From positions 1-23,818 of the forward strand of contig CANQFI010000009.1 in NCBI GenBank assembly GCA_947598455.1: DNA of 23,818 nt, written 5' to 3'. A program made the translations under genes and the position numbers. Below, piece after piece: positions 1 through 7,253 of this stretch (the first letter of the stretch is position 1; every line of letters begins with the position of its first letter). Below the pieces are notes generated by a model, which saw nothing but the letters and a program-made list of their open reading frames with translations, was not told the DNA's origin and did not search any database. The DNA comes from an uncultured Bacilli bacterium (GTDB taxonomy: Bacteria > Bacillota_I > Bacilli_A > RF39 > UBA660).

Positions 1-23
1 TCTTATATTGAGGTGATTAAAAG

Positions 24-257
24 ATGAAAGAAGCTACAGGTGAACTAACTGGTTCTGTAATTGTCGTTTCAGCCGTTGCTTTGCTTACGGCTTTTTTCTT
101 TATATTCATTTGGCCAATTATAAAAGATGGCATGCAAAATAGAGCAACGTGTGCCAATGCTATGTGTGATAATGGATATAATGGAAATTGGATGGCATAT
201 TGTAAAAATCCAAACGATAGTTCTGGAGAAGTTTTTGAGTGCCCTTTTAGAGGGTAG
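24..257 (+). CDS. Small N-terminally anchored pseudopilin-like protein
   Basis: A 77-residue protein with one hydrophobic helix at about residues 11-35 and a short, polar C-terminal part carrying four cysteines. A strong GAGGTGATT ribosome site sits just before the ATG. It shares its MKE start and overall layout with the next two genes, which begin within a few bases of one another, so the three form one operon. The layout (short N-terminus, membrane helix, exported cysteine-rich domain) is that of TadE-like or minor pseudopilin proteins, and a TadZ-like gene follows downstream. No classical prepilin peptidase site is obvious. The function is inferred from layout and context only; it could also be an unrelated small membrane protein. 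Confidence 0.55.
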   Translation: MKEATGELTGSVIVVSAVALLTAFFFIFIWPIIKDGMQNRATCANAMCDNGYNGNWMAYCKNPNDSSGEVFECPFRG

Positions 258-265
258 GTGTTATA

Positions 266-808
266 GTGAAAGAATCGATAGGTGGTACTTGGATTTTTGT
301 ATTAGTTATAACATTTTTAGCTTTGTTTACTACTTTTGTTAGTGTTTCCACTAACTATTCGAGATGTTATAAAATTAAAGATGAGATTTTGATATCTTTA
401 GAAAGAGGACATGGTATTAATTCTGAATCTATTACAACAATAAATAAATATTTAAAAGGTACTGGGTATTCTTCAACTGGTAGCTGTCCAGATGATGGAA
501 ATTGTTGGTATCCTTTCAGTGTAAATGATAGCTATTCTGGTAGTAATTATCATACTGTTGGTGATAGAAAGACTAATTATTGTGTAACAAAGTATACTAT
601 AACTTCTCGTAGTGTCGGTGAGGATGTTATTTATACAAATGGCCCTGTTGGACATCCAGAATCTGCTTATTATGGGGTTGTTATATTCTTTAGATTGGAA
701 TGGCCAATACTTAGACAAATGTTTAGTATTAATATAAGTGGAGAAACATCAATTATATATTTAGTTAATGATTTTGATGAAATAGAAAATAATACTTGTT
801 ACGGGTGA
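266..808 (+). CDS. TadE/pseudopilin-like membrane-anchored protein (paralog 1)
   Basis: A 180-residue protein with an N-terminal membrane helix (about residues 8-29) followed by an exported domain. The start is GTG at 266, placed 5 bases after TAGGTG, which overlaps the previous stop. It is a clear paralog of the next gene: both have NYS, then KIK(D/N)EIL, then a TI..IN.YL.G..Y...G.CP segment, a later YC(V/F)(T/A)KY segment, and near the C-terminus an E.P.L....S pattern followed by a G.T..IY motif. The two shared cysteines (in GSCP and NYC) could form a disulfide outside the membrane. By layout and by its position before a TadZ-like gene it is probably a minor pilin/TadE-like subunit of a surface filament. 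That role is inferred; no family could be assigned by motif alone. Confidence 0.6.
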   Translation: MKESIGGTWIFVLVITFLALFTTFVSVSTNYSRCYKIKDEILISLERGHGINSESITTINKYLKGTGYSSTGSCPDDGNCWYPFSVNDSYSGSNYHTVGDRKTNYCVTKYTITSRSVGEDVIYTNGPVGHPESAYYGVVIFFRLEWPILRQMFSINISGETSIIYLVNDFDEIENNTCYG

Positions 809-815
809 TGTATAG

Positions 816-1412
816 ATGAAAAATGGTATTGTAAATATTTGGTTATTAGGTTTAATAGTTGTATTTATAGCATTATTTTCTGCCTATATTATAATTAATA
901 TTAATTATTCAAAGTCTTTTAAAATAAAAAATGAAATTTTAACTATTATTGAAAAACATAAAGGTGTTACAAAAAGTGATATCTCTAGTAGTGGTAGTTC
1001 CATTATAAATGGTGGAGCGCCAATTACAGTTAATGTAAATACTATTCAGACAATTAATCTTTACTTATTGGGTAATAATTATGATGCTAAGGGATATTGT
1101 CCAACTGGGGCAGATGCTGATTATCCGGGACATTGGTATGGAGTTTCATCATTACGTGATGGTGGAAATATAGCTTCTGAGTTTGAAGAAGCTCAAAATA
1201 ATACTAAATATTATTATTGTTTTGCTAAATATAATTCTAATAATCAAACTGGTCGTTATAAAGCTGTTTATTATAAAGTTAGATTATTTTATAAATTTGA
1301 AGTACCAGCTTTAGAAAATTTTCTTTCAGTTAAAGTTGAAGGAACGACAGATGAGATATACAATCCACAAGATGAAACTGAAGGTATAACTGCTACAGGT
1401 TATGTTGATTAA
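816..1412 (+). CDS. TadE/pseudopilin-like membrane-anchored protein (paralog 2)
   Basis: A 198-residue protein, the tandem duplicate of the preceding gene. It has an N-terminal helix at about residues 8-29, then NYSKSFKIKNEIL, and an extra serine/glycine/isoleucine-rich stretch (about residues 52-75) absent from its paralog. The conserved GYCP and YYCFAKY cysteine segments and the final E.P.L...LS pattern match the paralog. The GGGTGATG ribosome site at 804-811 overlaps the previous gene's stop, so translation is coupled. The role is probably a minor subunit of a Tad-like pilus or related filament. The duplication followed by divergence suggests the two copies occupy different positions in the same structure. 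The family assignment rests on layout and context. Confidence 0.6.
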   Translation: MKNGIVNIWLLGLIVVFIALFSAYIIININYSKSFKIKNEILTIIEKHKGVTKSDISSSGSSIINGGAPITVNVNTIQTINLYLLGNNYDAKGYCPTGADADYPGHWYGVSSLRDGGNIASEFEEAQNNTKYYYCFAKYNSNNQTGRYKAVYYKVRLFYKFEVPALENFLSVKVEGTTDEIYNPQDETEGITATGYVD

Positions 1413-1441
1413 TGAATAGAAATAAAAGGAGTTGACAATTA

Positions 1442-2527
1442 ATGAATGTTATAGTTGCCAATAAATATTCGGCAATGTTATCTAGTTTAAGCAATAAAAT
1501 CGATTTGATTAAAACTGTAGATGGTGAATTTCAAGTAGATGATTTAGTTGCACAGTTTGATAATTTTTTCTTCAATAAAATGATACTAGATATTACTGCC
1601 ATAGCGGGATATCAAGATATATCACAAATTCAAAGATTATCATTTGGAATGGATATGTCAAAAATTATACTATTATTAGATGATTCACCGGTTGTTAATT
1701 CGCCACAATATCTATCTGAATTAGTGTCAATGGGAATATATAATTTTACAAGGAATATAGATGCTATTACATATTTAATTGACAATCCTAATACATATAA
1801 AGATGTTGCACAATTTCATATTATTGGCAATAATGCTGGAGCCATGCCAAATCAACCTCAACAATCGATGGGTGGAATGTTTGGAGGCTTTGGCAATAGA
1901 GGAGCTACCAATGAAAATTCATTCATTAACTCAAGTATTGCGATGCCATCGATTGGAGGTACAAGAGTTATTGGAATAAAAGATCTTACTGATCATGCTG
2001 GAGCTACGACCTTAATTTATATGTTAAAAAAACAATTATCTGAAAATTATACGGTTTTGGGATTAGAATTAGATAAAAATGATTTTTTGTATTTTAATGA
2101 TCCTGAATTAAAAAGTGTTAGTAGTAAAGAGCTTAATATGATTTTAAAAAATCCTGTTAATAATTATAATGTTATATTAATAGATGTTAATAATAGTTCA
2201 GAGGGAGCAAATTGTACAGAAATGTTATATTTAATTGAACCATCTACTTTGATGTTAAATAAAATGATTCGTCGTGATAGAAATATTTTGGAAAAGATTA
2301 AGGGAATGAAAGTTATTTTAAATAAAAGCTTATTAGATTCTAATGATATTAGAGAGTTTGAGGCTGAAGCCAGGTGTAGTATTTTTCATAATATTTGTCC
2401 TTTGGATGATAAAAAAGATAAGCATAGAGTTTTAGATGAATTGTTAAATAAATTAGGCTTTGATAAAAATAGACCAGCTGCTGAAACAAATAAGGCTGCT
2501 CGATTATTTGGTATTATCAAAGAATAA
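1442..2527 (+). CDS. TadZ/CpaE-like receiver plus degenerate MinD-type ATPase
   Basis: A 361-residue protein with the two-part build of TadZ/CpaE: an N-terminal receiver-like domain (about 1-128), a glycine/methionine/asparagine-rich linker (about 131-165) and a C-terminal MinD/ParA-like fold (about 172-360). The fold starts with VIGIKDLTDHAGATTL, which aligns with the deviant Walker A of MinD proteins, but the lysines of the KGG..GKT signature are missing (GATT at 187-190). A Walker B-like strand, NVILIDVN, lies at 243-250. TadZ proteins place Tad pilus machinery in the cell, and atypical ATPase domains are known in that family. AAAGGAG sits 9 bases before the ATG. Its position right after the pseudopilin-like genes supports the call. 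ATP binding or hydrolysis is doubtful. Confidence 0.65.
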   Translation: MNVIVANKYSAMLSSLSNKIDLIKTVDGEFQVDDLVAQFDNFFFNKMILDITAIAGYQDISQIQRLSFGMDMSKIILLLDDSPVVNSPQYLSELVSMGIYNFTRNIDAITYLIDNPNTYKDVAQFHIIGNNAGAMPNQPQQSMGGMFGGFGNRGATNENSFINSSIAMPSIGGTRVIGIKDLTDHAGATTLIYMLKKQLSENYTVLGLELDKNDFLYFNDPELKSVSSKELNMILKNPVNNYNVILIDVNNSSEGANCTEMLYLIEPSTLMLNKMIRRDRNILEKIKGMKVILNKSLLDSNDIREFEAEARCSIFHNICPLDDKKDKHRVLDELLNKLGFDKNRPAAETNKAARLFGIIKE

Positions 2528-2536
2528 AAGAAAAAC

Positions 2537-2565
2537 TTGACATATTTTGTAAATTTAAATACAAT
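2537..2565 (+). promoter_or_regulatory. Consensus sigma-A promoter before the VirB2-like genes
   Basis: TTGACA at 2537-2542 and TACAAT at 2560-2565 are separated by exactly 17 bases, a near-perfect housekeeping promoter. It starts 10 bases after the TadZ-like stop codon and 28 bases before the next start, so the VirB2-like gene can be transcribed separately and strongly, as expected for an abundant pilin. Confidence 0.8.
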
Positions 2566-2593
2566 TATATTATGAATGAAGGAGATGTTTTAT

Positions 2594-2917
2594 ATGGATA
2601 TATTGGCTGCTATTAATTTCTGTGCTAAAACTAAAGATATTTGGCAAGTTGTTGGTAGAATATTAGGAGTTTTTAAAATCGTTATTCCACTATTAATTAT
2701 TATTTTTGGATGTATAGATTTAGGTAAAGCTGTTGTTGCTTCTAAGGATGATGAAATCAAGAAAGCGATGAAACAACTAGCTATGAGAGCTGTTGCCGGT
2801 ATTGCGATTTGGTTTGTTCCAACATTAGTTGGTCTTGTATTTAGTTTAGTTGATGCTACATCTGATACTGATTATACTCAATGTGCTGAATGTGTTACTA
2901 AATCAGGAAATTGCTAA
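2594..2917 (+). CDS. VirB2/TrbC-like small membrane protein (candidate T4SS pilin 1)
   Basis: A 107-residue protein with two hydrophobic helices (about 24-47 and 64-86) separated by a short charged loop, KDDEIKKAMKQ. This is the build of VirB2/TrbC pilins. An upstream in-frame ATG at 2576 exists, but the ribosome site AAGGAG (2579-2584) lies after it and 9 bases before ATG 2594, so 2594 is preferred. No cleavable signal peptide is evident. It is homologous to the next gene: both have FK....P(L/I), then D(L/F).KA, a KD...KKA loop and (F/V)(V/I)PTL(V/I). A strong promoter upstream and a terminator directly after give it its own transcript, consistent with a major subunit. The tail carries three cysteines, in CAEC and at the end. 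Pilin identity is inferred. Confidence 0.7.
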   Translation: MDILAAINFCAKTKDIWQVVGRILGVFKIVIPLLIIIFGCIDLGKAVVASKDDEIKKAMKQLAMRAVAGIAIWFVPTLVGLVFSLVDATSDTDYTQCAECVTKSGNC

Positions 2918-2940
2918 TTTTTTAAATTTTGTCTTTAAAT

Positions 2941-2972
2941 AAAATGATATTTGTTTTAATATCATTTTTTTT
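2941..2972 (+). terminator. Rho-independent terminator after VirB2-like gene 1
   Basis: AAAATGATAT (2941-2950) pairs with ATATCATTTT (2959-2968) around an 8-base loop, followed by a run of T to 2972. It isolates the first VirB2-like gene from the next, or attenuates read-through. Confidence 0.75.
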
Positions 2973-2973
2973 G

Positions 2974-2982
2974 TGTTATAAT
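2974..2982 (+). promoter_or_regulatory. Extended -10 promoter for the T4SS core operon
   Basis: TGTTATAAT (2974-2982) is a perfect extended -10 element placed directly after the terminator T-run, 23 bases before ATG 3006. The -35 region (TTGTTT at 2951-2956, 20 bases away) is poor, which the TG extension can offset. The same terminator-then-TGTTATAAT arrangement recurs at 20224-20261. Confidence 0.6.
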
Positions 2983-3005
2983 TTTCATGATATGAGGTGT
3001 TTTCT

Positions 3006-3398
3006 ATGTATAGAAAATTATTATTAATAGTTTTGGTATTAATGGGTGGATTTTTTTTAATATCAAATGAAGTAAAAGCCTTGGAATTATCATCTTATGA
3101 TGTTATATATAGTTTGGATGAATCTGATGAATGTGATGGGGTTTTTGATAAGGAAGTAATAGATTTTTTACAACAAATATTTAATATTTTTAAATTTGCT
3201 GCTCCTATTTTGTGTTTAGCTTTATCAATTACTGATTTCGTTAAAGCGACGGCTAGTCAAGATAAGGATGCATTAAAAAAAGCTGCACAAATGACGGGAA
3301 AAAGAATTGTATATGCAATAATTTTATTTTTTATTCCAACTTTAATTAATTTTTTGTTTGATTTATTAGGTTGGTATGGTACGTGTGGTATTAGTTAG
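3006..3398 (+). CDS. VirB2/TrbC-like small membrane protein with signal peptide (candidate pilin 2)
   Basis: A 130-residue protein with a likely signal peptide (residues 1 to about 25, ending VKA), an acidic stretch holding C43, then two helices (about 57-80 and 100-122) separated by the loop SQDKDALKKAAQ. The helix-loop-helix part aligns with the previous gene, including the FIPTL motif. An in-frame GTG at 2997 lies inside the ribosome site GAGGTG (2994-2999), so the start is taken as ATG 3006. VirB2/TrbC pilins are normally made with a cleaved leader, so this copy is the more orthodox pilin of the pair. It begins the core operon that continues into the VirB6-like gene 11 bases downstream. 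Confidence 0.7.
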   Translation: MYRKLLLIVLVLMGGFFLISNEVKALELSSYDVIYSLDESDECDGVFDKEVIDFLQQIFNIFKFAAPILCLALSITDFVKATASQDKDALKKAAQMTGKRIVYAIILFFIPTLINFLFDLLGWYGTCGIS

Positions 3399-3409
3399 AG
3401 GTGATTTTA

Positions 3410-6337
3410 ATGCGAGTTTTATTTAAATTAACTTCTGTTCTTACAAGTGGGTTTGTAGGGATAATTCTAGCTTTAGATTCAATAATTATTTATGGTAATA
3501 TTGCTCCTGTATTTAGGATTTTTATGGCGTTATCTGGAGCAAGACTATTGTCTTCAGATGCTTATAATGATATTGCAAATAAGATATATGCTATTGTTGG
3601 TGTAGTAATGTTATTTGTTTTGGCTTATGCTATTTTAAGAGCTATTATTGATCCTGATCAATCAATGAAAAATGATTTAGGACCACAACTTGTTAAAAGA
3701 ATTATAATAGCGGTTGTTGGGCTTGCTTTAGCACCTGTAATATTTAATGTAATGTATCAAGGTCAAAATTTATTTTTGGAGCATGATGTATTAGCTAAGA
3801 TATTTTTTAGAGGTAATAGTAATTTAGTAGCTCATACTGGTCAATCAACAGTTCAAGTTGGCGATTCTTCAGTACCAATTGAAAGTTCTGTTAATATTGA
3901 TGAACAGATTAAAGAAATTGGGGGAAGTGTTACAGCAGTTAATTTATGGCAAGCATTTTTTTATCCATCAGAGGATAGTGGTAAAACGGCTGATGAAATA
4001 GAAGCGGATCCGGGAGAATATTTCTTAAGTGGAACTGGTTATTTCTTGGCTTGTGCTGGAATTGCAGTTGGAGCAGCGGCTTTAAATATTGTTCCGGGTT
4101 TAGGAACTTTGGCTAGTGCTTTAGTTTTAGGAGCTTTAGTATATACTTGTGGTAGTGGTGTTTCGGATTATTTTACAGGATCTAAGGTTTCTGGAATTAC
4201 AAATGGTGATAAAGTAACGTTGTCTGAAGCTTATGGTTATGCTGCTGGTGGTGGATCATTTGGTATCTTTACTGTATTTTTGCATAATTATGTGGATGAT
4301 GGCGAAATAACGTATTTGTTTGGATTGTCAACTATTGCTGGTGCTTTTACATTATATGCGTTTATATCTTTTAGTATAGATATGGGAGTTAGGGCTGCTA
4401 AATTGGCTTATTATCAAATAATTGCTCCTGTACCGCTCATTATGCAAGTATTACCTTCTTTTAAATCAAATTTTAGTCAATATTTAAAATCTGTTGTTTC
4501 TACATTTATGGAAGTTTTTATTAGAATTTCAGTAGTATATATAGTTGTATATATAATTTGTCATTTAACAGAAATGTTTTCTTCGGTTGAAGCTTTGTGG
4601 GGCAACCAAAATTTATCAGGAATTGAAACAATGTTAGCGTTAGCTTTATTAATTCTTGGTTTAGTAGCTTTTGCTCGTCAAGCTCCAAAATTTATTGCTG
4701 ATTCTTTAGGAATAAAAACTGGTGATATGAAATTAGGAATTGGTAAAAAGTTTGCGGAAGGTGGTGGATTTGCTGCTAAGGCAATAGGTGCTTCTGGAGT
4801 TAGAACTGCTATGCAAAATTGGAAAAAGAATAAAGATCAAAAAGGCTTTAAGAGAGTTGCATCTACATTTGCTGGGGGTGTATCAGCAGCTGCTCGTAGT
4901 GCTTATAGTCAATTTGGGCCAGGTGAGGGTCATAAAATGGCAATGACTAATGAAGATTCAAAAAGAATTTCTGGTACTTCAACTGAAGCTGCTTATCAAG
5001 CTGGTGTAGATAGAGATAAACGTGTTGAGCAAAATGGTAATGATAGAAAGGCTGAAGCAAAAGCAAGAGATGCACTTGTTGAAGCTGAAAGAAATCTTTC
5101 TACTGTGTTATCTAACCGAAATAGTACCCCTGAGGCAATTGAAGCTGCTAAGAAGGCGGTAGAAGATGCTCAAGATGCTTTAACTACAGCAAGAGCAAGA
5201 GCTTTCAATTCAACAGGCGTTGGCTCTGTTGTAAATGATGCAATTAAAAAGGCAACTGTTTGGTCTACTGGTACAATTGATACTACGCAGTATGATAAAC
5301 GAGCTAAGTTATATGGAGAATTAGCTGGCATTAAATCTACTTTAGAAGGTACGGTTGAAAAAGATGAGGCTGTTCAAAGAGCACAACAATCTGTTAATGA
5401 ATTAGAACGTAGAGGTGTTTCTGAGATTACAGACATGGTTTATAATAATGAGTTAAAGAAACGTGCATTAGATAGAACAGCTCGTAATAATGTTACACAA
5501 ATGGCTGGTGAAACTGATACGCAATATGAACATAGAGTTCAGCAGGAAATTAATCGTTTAAGTAGTTCAAATAATACTGCTGATTTAACAGCAATTTCGC
5601 ATGAAATGGATACTCTTCGTAGTGGAGAATTTAAACGTTCTGATTATGTTGTAGATACAAAGTCTCAAGAATATAAGGATGCCGTAACTGAATTAGATGA
5701 TTTACGTGCAGCTGCTAGAGATGAATTAAAAGCTGTTAAGAAAGATGCTGTTGCAAGAAAATTAATTGAAGCTTCAGCTGGTATTGATAACGATACTTCT
5801 AGAGCTTTAAAGGCCTTCTTTGAAACACATCAACAAGATCTTGATAGTTTCCGTGATGTTTTATTTGATGGAAATCAATCACTTGGTGATTATATAACAA
5901 ATAATTTTGGTGCTAATGCTTTAAATGGTGTTATCGATTTTAGTGCAATGAATCGTGGAATTGGTAATGTTAATTTAGAACTTAAAAATGGACTAAAAGT
6001 AGAAGTTGATACAACAAGTGGCGATACAGTAAAATATACTATTAGAAATGCTGATGGTTCACTTTTTGTAGATACAACAAATGCTGCTCATCCAATAAGT
6101 TATGATGGTGTTAGTGAAGAAGATTTTAAAAAATATGTTCGTGATGCTAAAACAGAAGTTAAAAGTTCAGCTACTGCTCCAGATGCACATGGTGTAGTTA
6201 GATATATGGAATCTAAGGCTTCTGCAATGAAAACTACTGCTGAGACAGCAGAACAAGACTTTAAAGACTCTGATGCATATCGTAGTGCTAAAGCTCAACA
6301 AAGAGCTCAGAGAGAAAATAAAGGTGGTCGAGGATGA
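3410..6337 (+). CDS. VirB6/TrbL-like polytopic T4SS channel protein with long C-terminal domain
   Basis: A 975-residue protein. Residues 1 to about 430 hold roughly eight to ten hydrophobic segments (for example about 58-80, 97-117, 208-252, 304-326, 332-349, 367-387 and 405-425), the build of TrbL/VirB6 inner-membrane channel proteins. The stretch RAAKLAYYQIIAPVPLIMQV is typical of the Gram-positive members. Residues from about 440 to 975 are hydrophilic, alanine/glutamate/lysine/arginine-rich and probably largely helical or coiled coil. VirB6-type proteins are usually 300-450 residues, so this tail doubles the protein. The in-frame GTG at 3401 is part of the ribosome site GAGGTGAT, so ATG 3410 is chosen. 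It lies directly between the VirB2-like and VirB3-like genes, as expected. Confidence 0.75.
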   Translation: MRVLFKLTSVLTSGFVGIILALDSIIIYGNIAPVFRIFMALSGARLLSSDAYNDIANKIYAIVGVVMLFVLAYAILRAIIDPDQSMKNDLGPQLVKRIIIAVVGLALAPVIFNVMYQGQNLFLEHDVLAKIFFRGNSNLVAHTGQSTVQVGDSSVPIESSVNIDEQIKEIGGSVTAVNLWQAFFYPSEDSGKTADEIEADPGEYFLSGTGYFLACAGIAVGAAALNIVPGLGTLASALVLGALVYTCGSGVSDYFTGSKVSGITNGDKVTLSEAYGYAAGGGSFGIFTVFLHNYVDDGEITYLFGLSTIAGAFTLYAFISFSIDMGVRAAKLAYYQIIAPVPLIMQVLPSFKSNFSQYLKSVVSTFMEVFIRISVVYIVVYIICHLTEMFSSVEALWGNQNLSGIETMLALALLILGLVAFARQAPKFIADSLGIKTGDMKLGIGKKFAEGGGFAAKAIGASGVRTAMQNWKKNKDQKGFKRVASTFAGGVSAAARSAYSQFGPGEGHKMAMTNEDSKRISGTSTEAAYQAGVDRDKRVEQNGNDRKAEAKARDALVEAERNLSTVLSNRNSTPEAIEAAKKAVEDAQDALTTARARAFNSTGVGSVVNDAIKKATVWSTGTIDTTQYDKRAKLYGELAGIKSTLEGTVEKDEAVQRAQQSVNELERRGVSEITDMVYNNELKKRALDRTARNNVTQMAGETDTQYEHRVQQEINRLSSSNNTADLTAISHEMDTLRSGEFKRSDYVVDTKSQEYKDAVTELDDLRAAARDELKAVKKDAVARKLIEASAGIDNDTSRALKAFFETHQQDLDSFRDVLFDGNQSLGDYITNNFGANALNGVIDFSAMNRGIGNVNLELKNGLKVEVDTTSGDTVKYTIRNADGSLFVDTTNAAHPISYDGVSEEDFKKYVRDAKTEVKSSATAPDAHGVVRYMESKASAMKTTAETAEQDFKDSDAYRSAKAQQRAQRENKGGRG

Positions 6338-6361
6338 TATAATGAAGGGAATGTGTGATAT

Positions 6362-6700
6362 ATGGATGGAAACAATTATATAATTCCGGCGAATTCAAAA
6401 AAATCGCAACTAATACTTAGTTTTTTTACTCCAGTTGATTTAGCAATATTTCTAACTGGAGTAGGCATAACAGTTATATTATTACTATTAATTGAATCAA
6501 ATAGTATGGGAGTAATGTTTGCTTTACTATCACCGGCACTTTTTGCAACTTTCTTAGTTGCACCAGTACCTAATTATCATAATGTAATGACGTTACTTGG
6601 TAATATATATAGATTTTATACGGGAAGAAAAAAATATTATTGGAGAGGTTGGTGTGCAAGATATGGCGATGATAGAACAAGTAAACAACAATTCAAGTAA
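6362..6700 (+). CDS. PrgI/VirB3-like T4SS membrane protein
   Basis: A 112-residue protein starting with a polar segment (YIIPANSKKSQLIL) and carrying two adjacent helices (about 27-44 and 49-68), then a basic, aromatic tail (YRFYTGRKKYYWRGW). Two neighbouring helices near the N-terminus and the position just before VirB4 are the hallmarks of the PrgI/VirB3 group, which joins VirB4 at the membrane. The ribosome site AAGGGA lies 12 bases upstream, rather far. The 3' end overlaps the next start by 47 bases, so expression of the two is linked. Confidence 0.7.
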   Translation: MDGNNYIIPANSKKSQLILSFFTPVDLAIFLTGVGITVILLLLIESNSMGVMFALLSPALFATFLVAPVPNYHNVMTLLGNIYRFYTGRKKYYWRGWCARYGDDRTSKQQFK

Positions 6701-7253
6701 TCCTAATGTTGAGACATCTAGTAAATATTCTGAAGATTGGGTTCCTATAAAGAATATAATGAATGGAATGATTCAATTAGATAATGGTTATTATGTTACA
6801 GGAATTAAAGTAGCTCCTAAAAATATTTTCATTTTAGATGCTGGAGAAAGAGAAAATGTTATATTTAATCTTCAAAATTTCTATAATATGATTGATTATG
6901 AGTTTTGGTTAGTTGTGGCTGATAGACCAGTCGATATAAATTTATATTTATCACAATTACAGCTTTTATATCAAAGGTGTGGTGATGGAGCAATTAGAAA
7001 ATTAATTATCCAAGACATTAATAAAGCCAATGCCTTTATGGGAGCTGAATACAATGTTGTTGATACCGAGTATTTTATCTTATTTAAAGAAAAAAGAATG
7101 GAAATTATTCAAAAACGAATTCATAATCTTATAGCTGGTCTTGCTAATGCATCTATTAATTCAACTCAGGTTTCAAATGCTGATTTAAGAATGATATTAG
7201 ATAATTTCTTAAATGGGGGTATGACGACTACTTTTGGGACGGTGAGAACATAA
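6654..7253 (+). CDS. VirB4 N-terminal domain as a separate protein (TrsD/TraC-like)
   Basis: A 199-residue soluble protein. After a polar N-terminus of about 25 residues it runs WVPIKNIMNGMIQLDNGYYV, then a strand-rich segment (GIKVAPKNIFILD, FWLVVADRPVD) and helices; this resembles the N-terminal domain that precedes the ATPase in VirB4/TraC proteins. No P-loop is present. Several starts are possible (ATG 6597, GTG 6654, ATG 6663, ATG 6669). GTG 6654 sits 5 bases after GGAGAGG and is preferred. Its stop overlaps the next start as TAATG, so the two halves of VirB4 are made together, about 790 residues in total, close to a one-piece VirB4. Staphylococcal trs-type systems also encode a small protein before the VirB4 ATPase, which may be the same arrangement. 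Confidence 0.65.
   Translation: MQDMAMIEQVNNNSSNPNVETSSKYSEDWVPIKNIMNGMIQLDNGYYVTGIKVAPKNIFILDAGERENVIFNLQNFYNMIDYEFWLVVADRPVDINLYLSQLQLLYQRCGDGAIRKLIIQDINKANAFMGAEYNVVDTEYFILFKEKRMEIIQKRIHNLIAGLANASINSTQVSNADLRMILDNFLNGGMTTTFGTVRT

Noticed and set aside
1432..1455. TTGACA and TATAGT near the TadZ-like start
   Set aside because: The spacing is only about 12 bases and the second box is inside the gene.
6335..6343. TGATATAAT extended -10 before the VirB3-like gene
   Set aside because: The implied transcript start would fall on the ribosome site, no -35 is seen, and such strings are common at TGA stops in AT-rich DNA; operon read-through is simpler.
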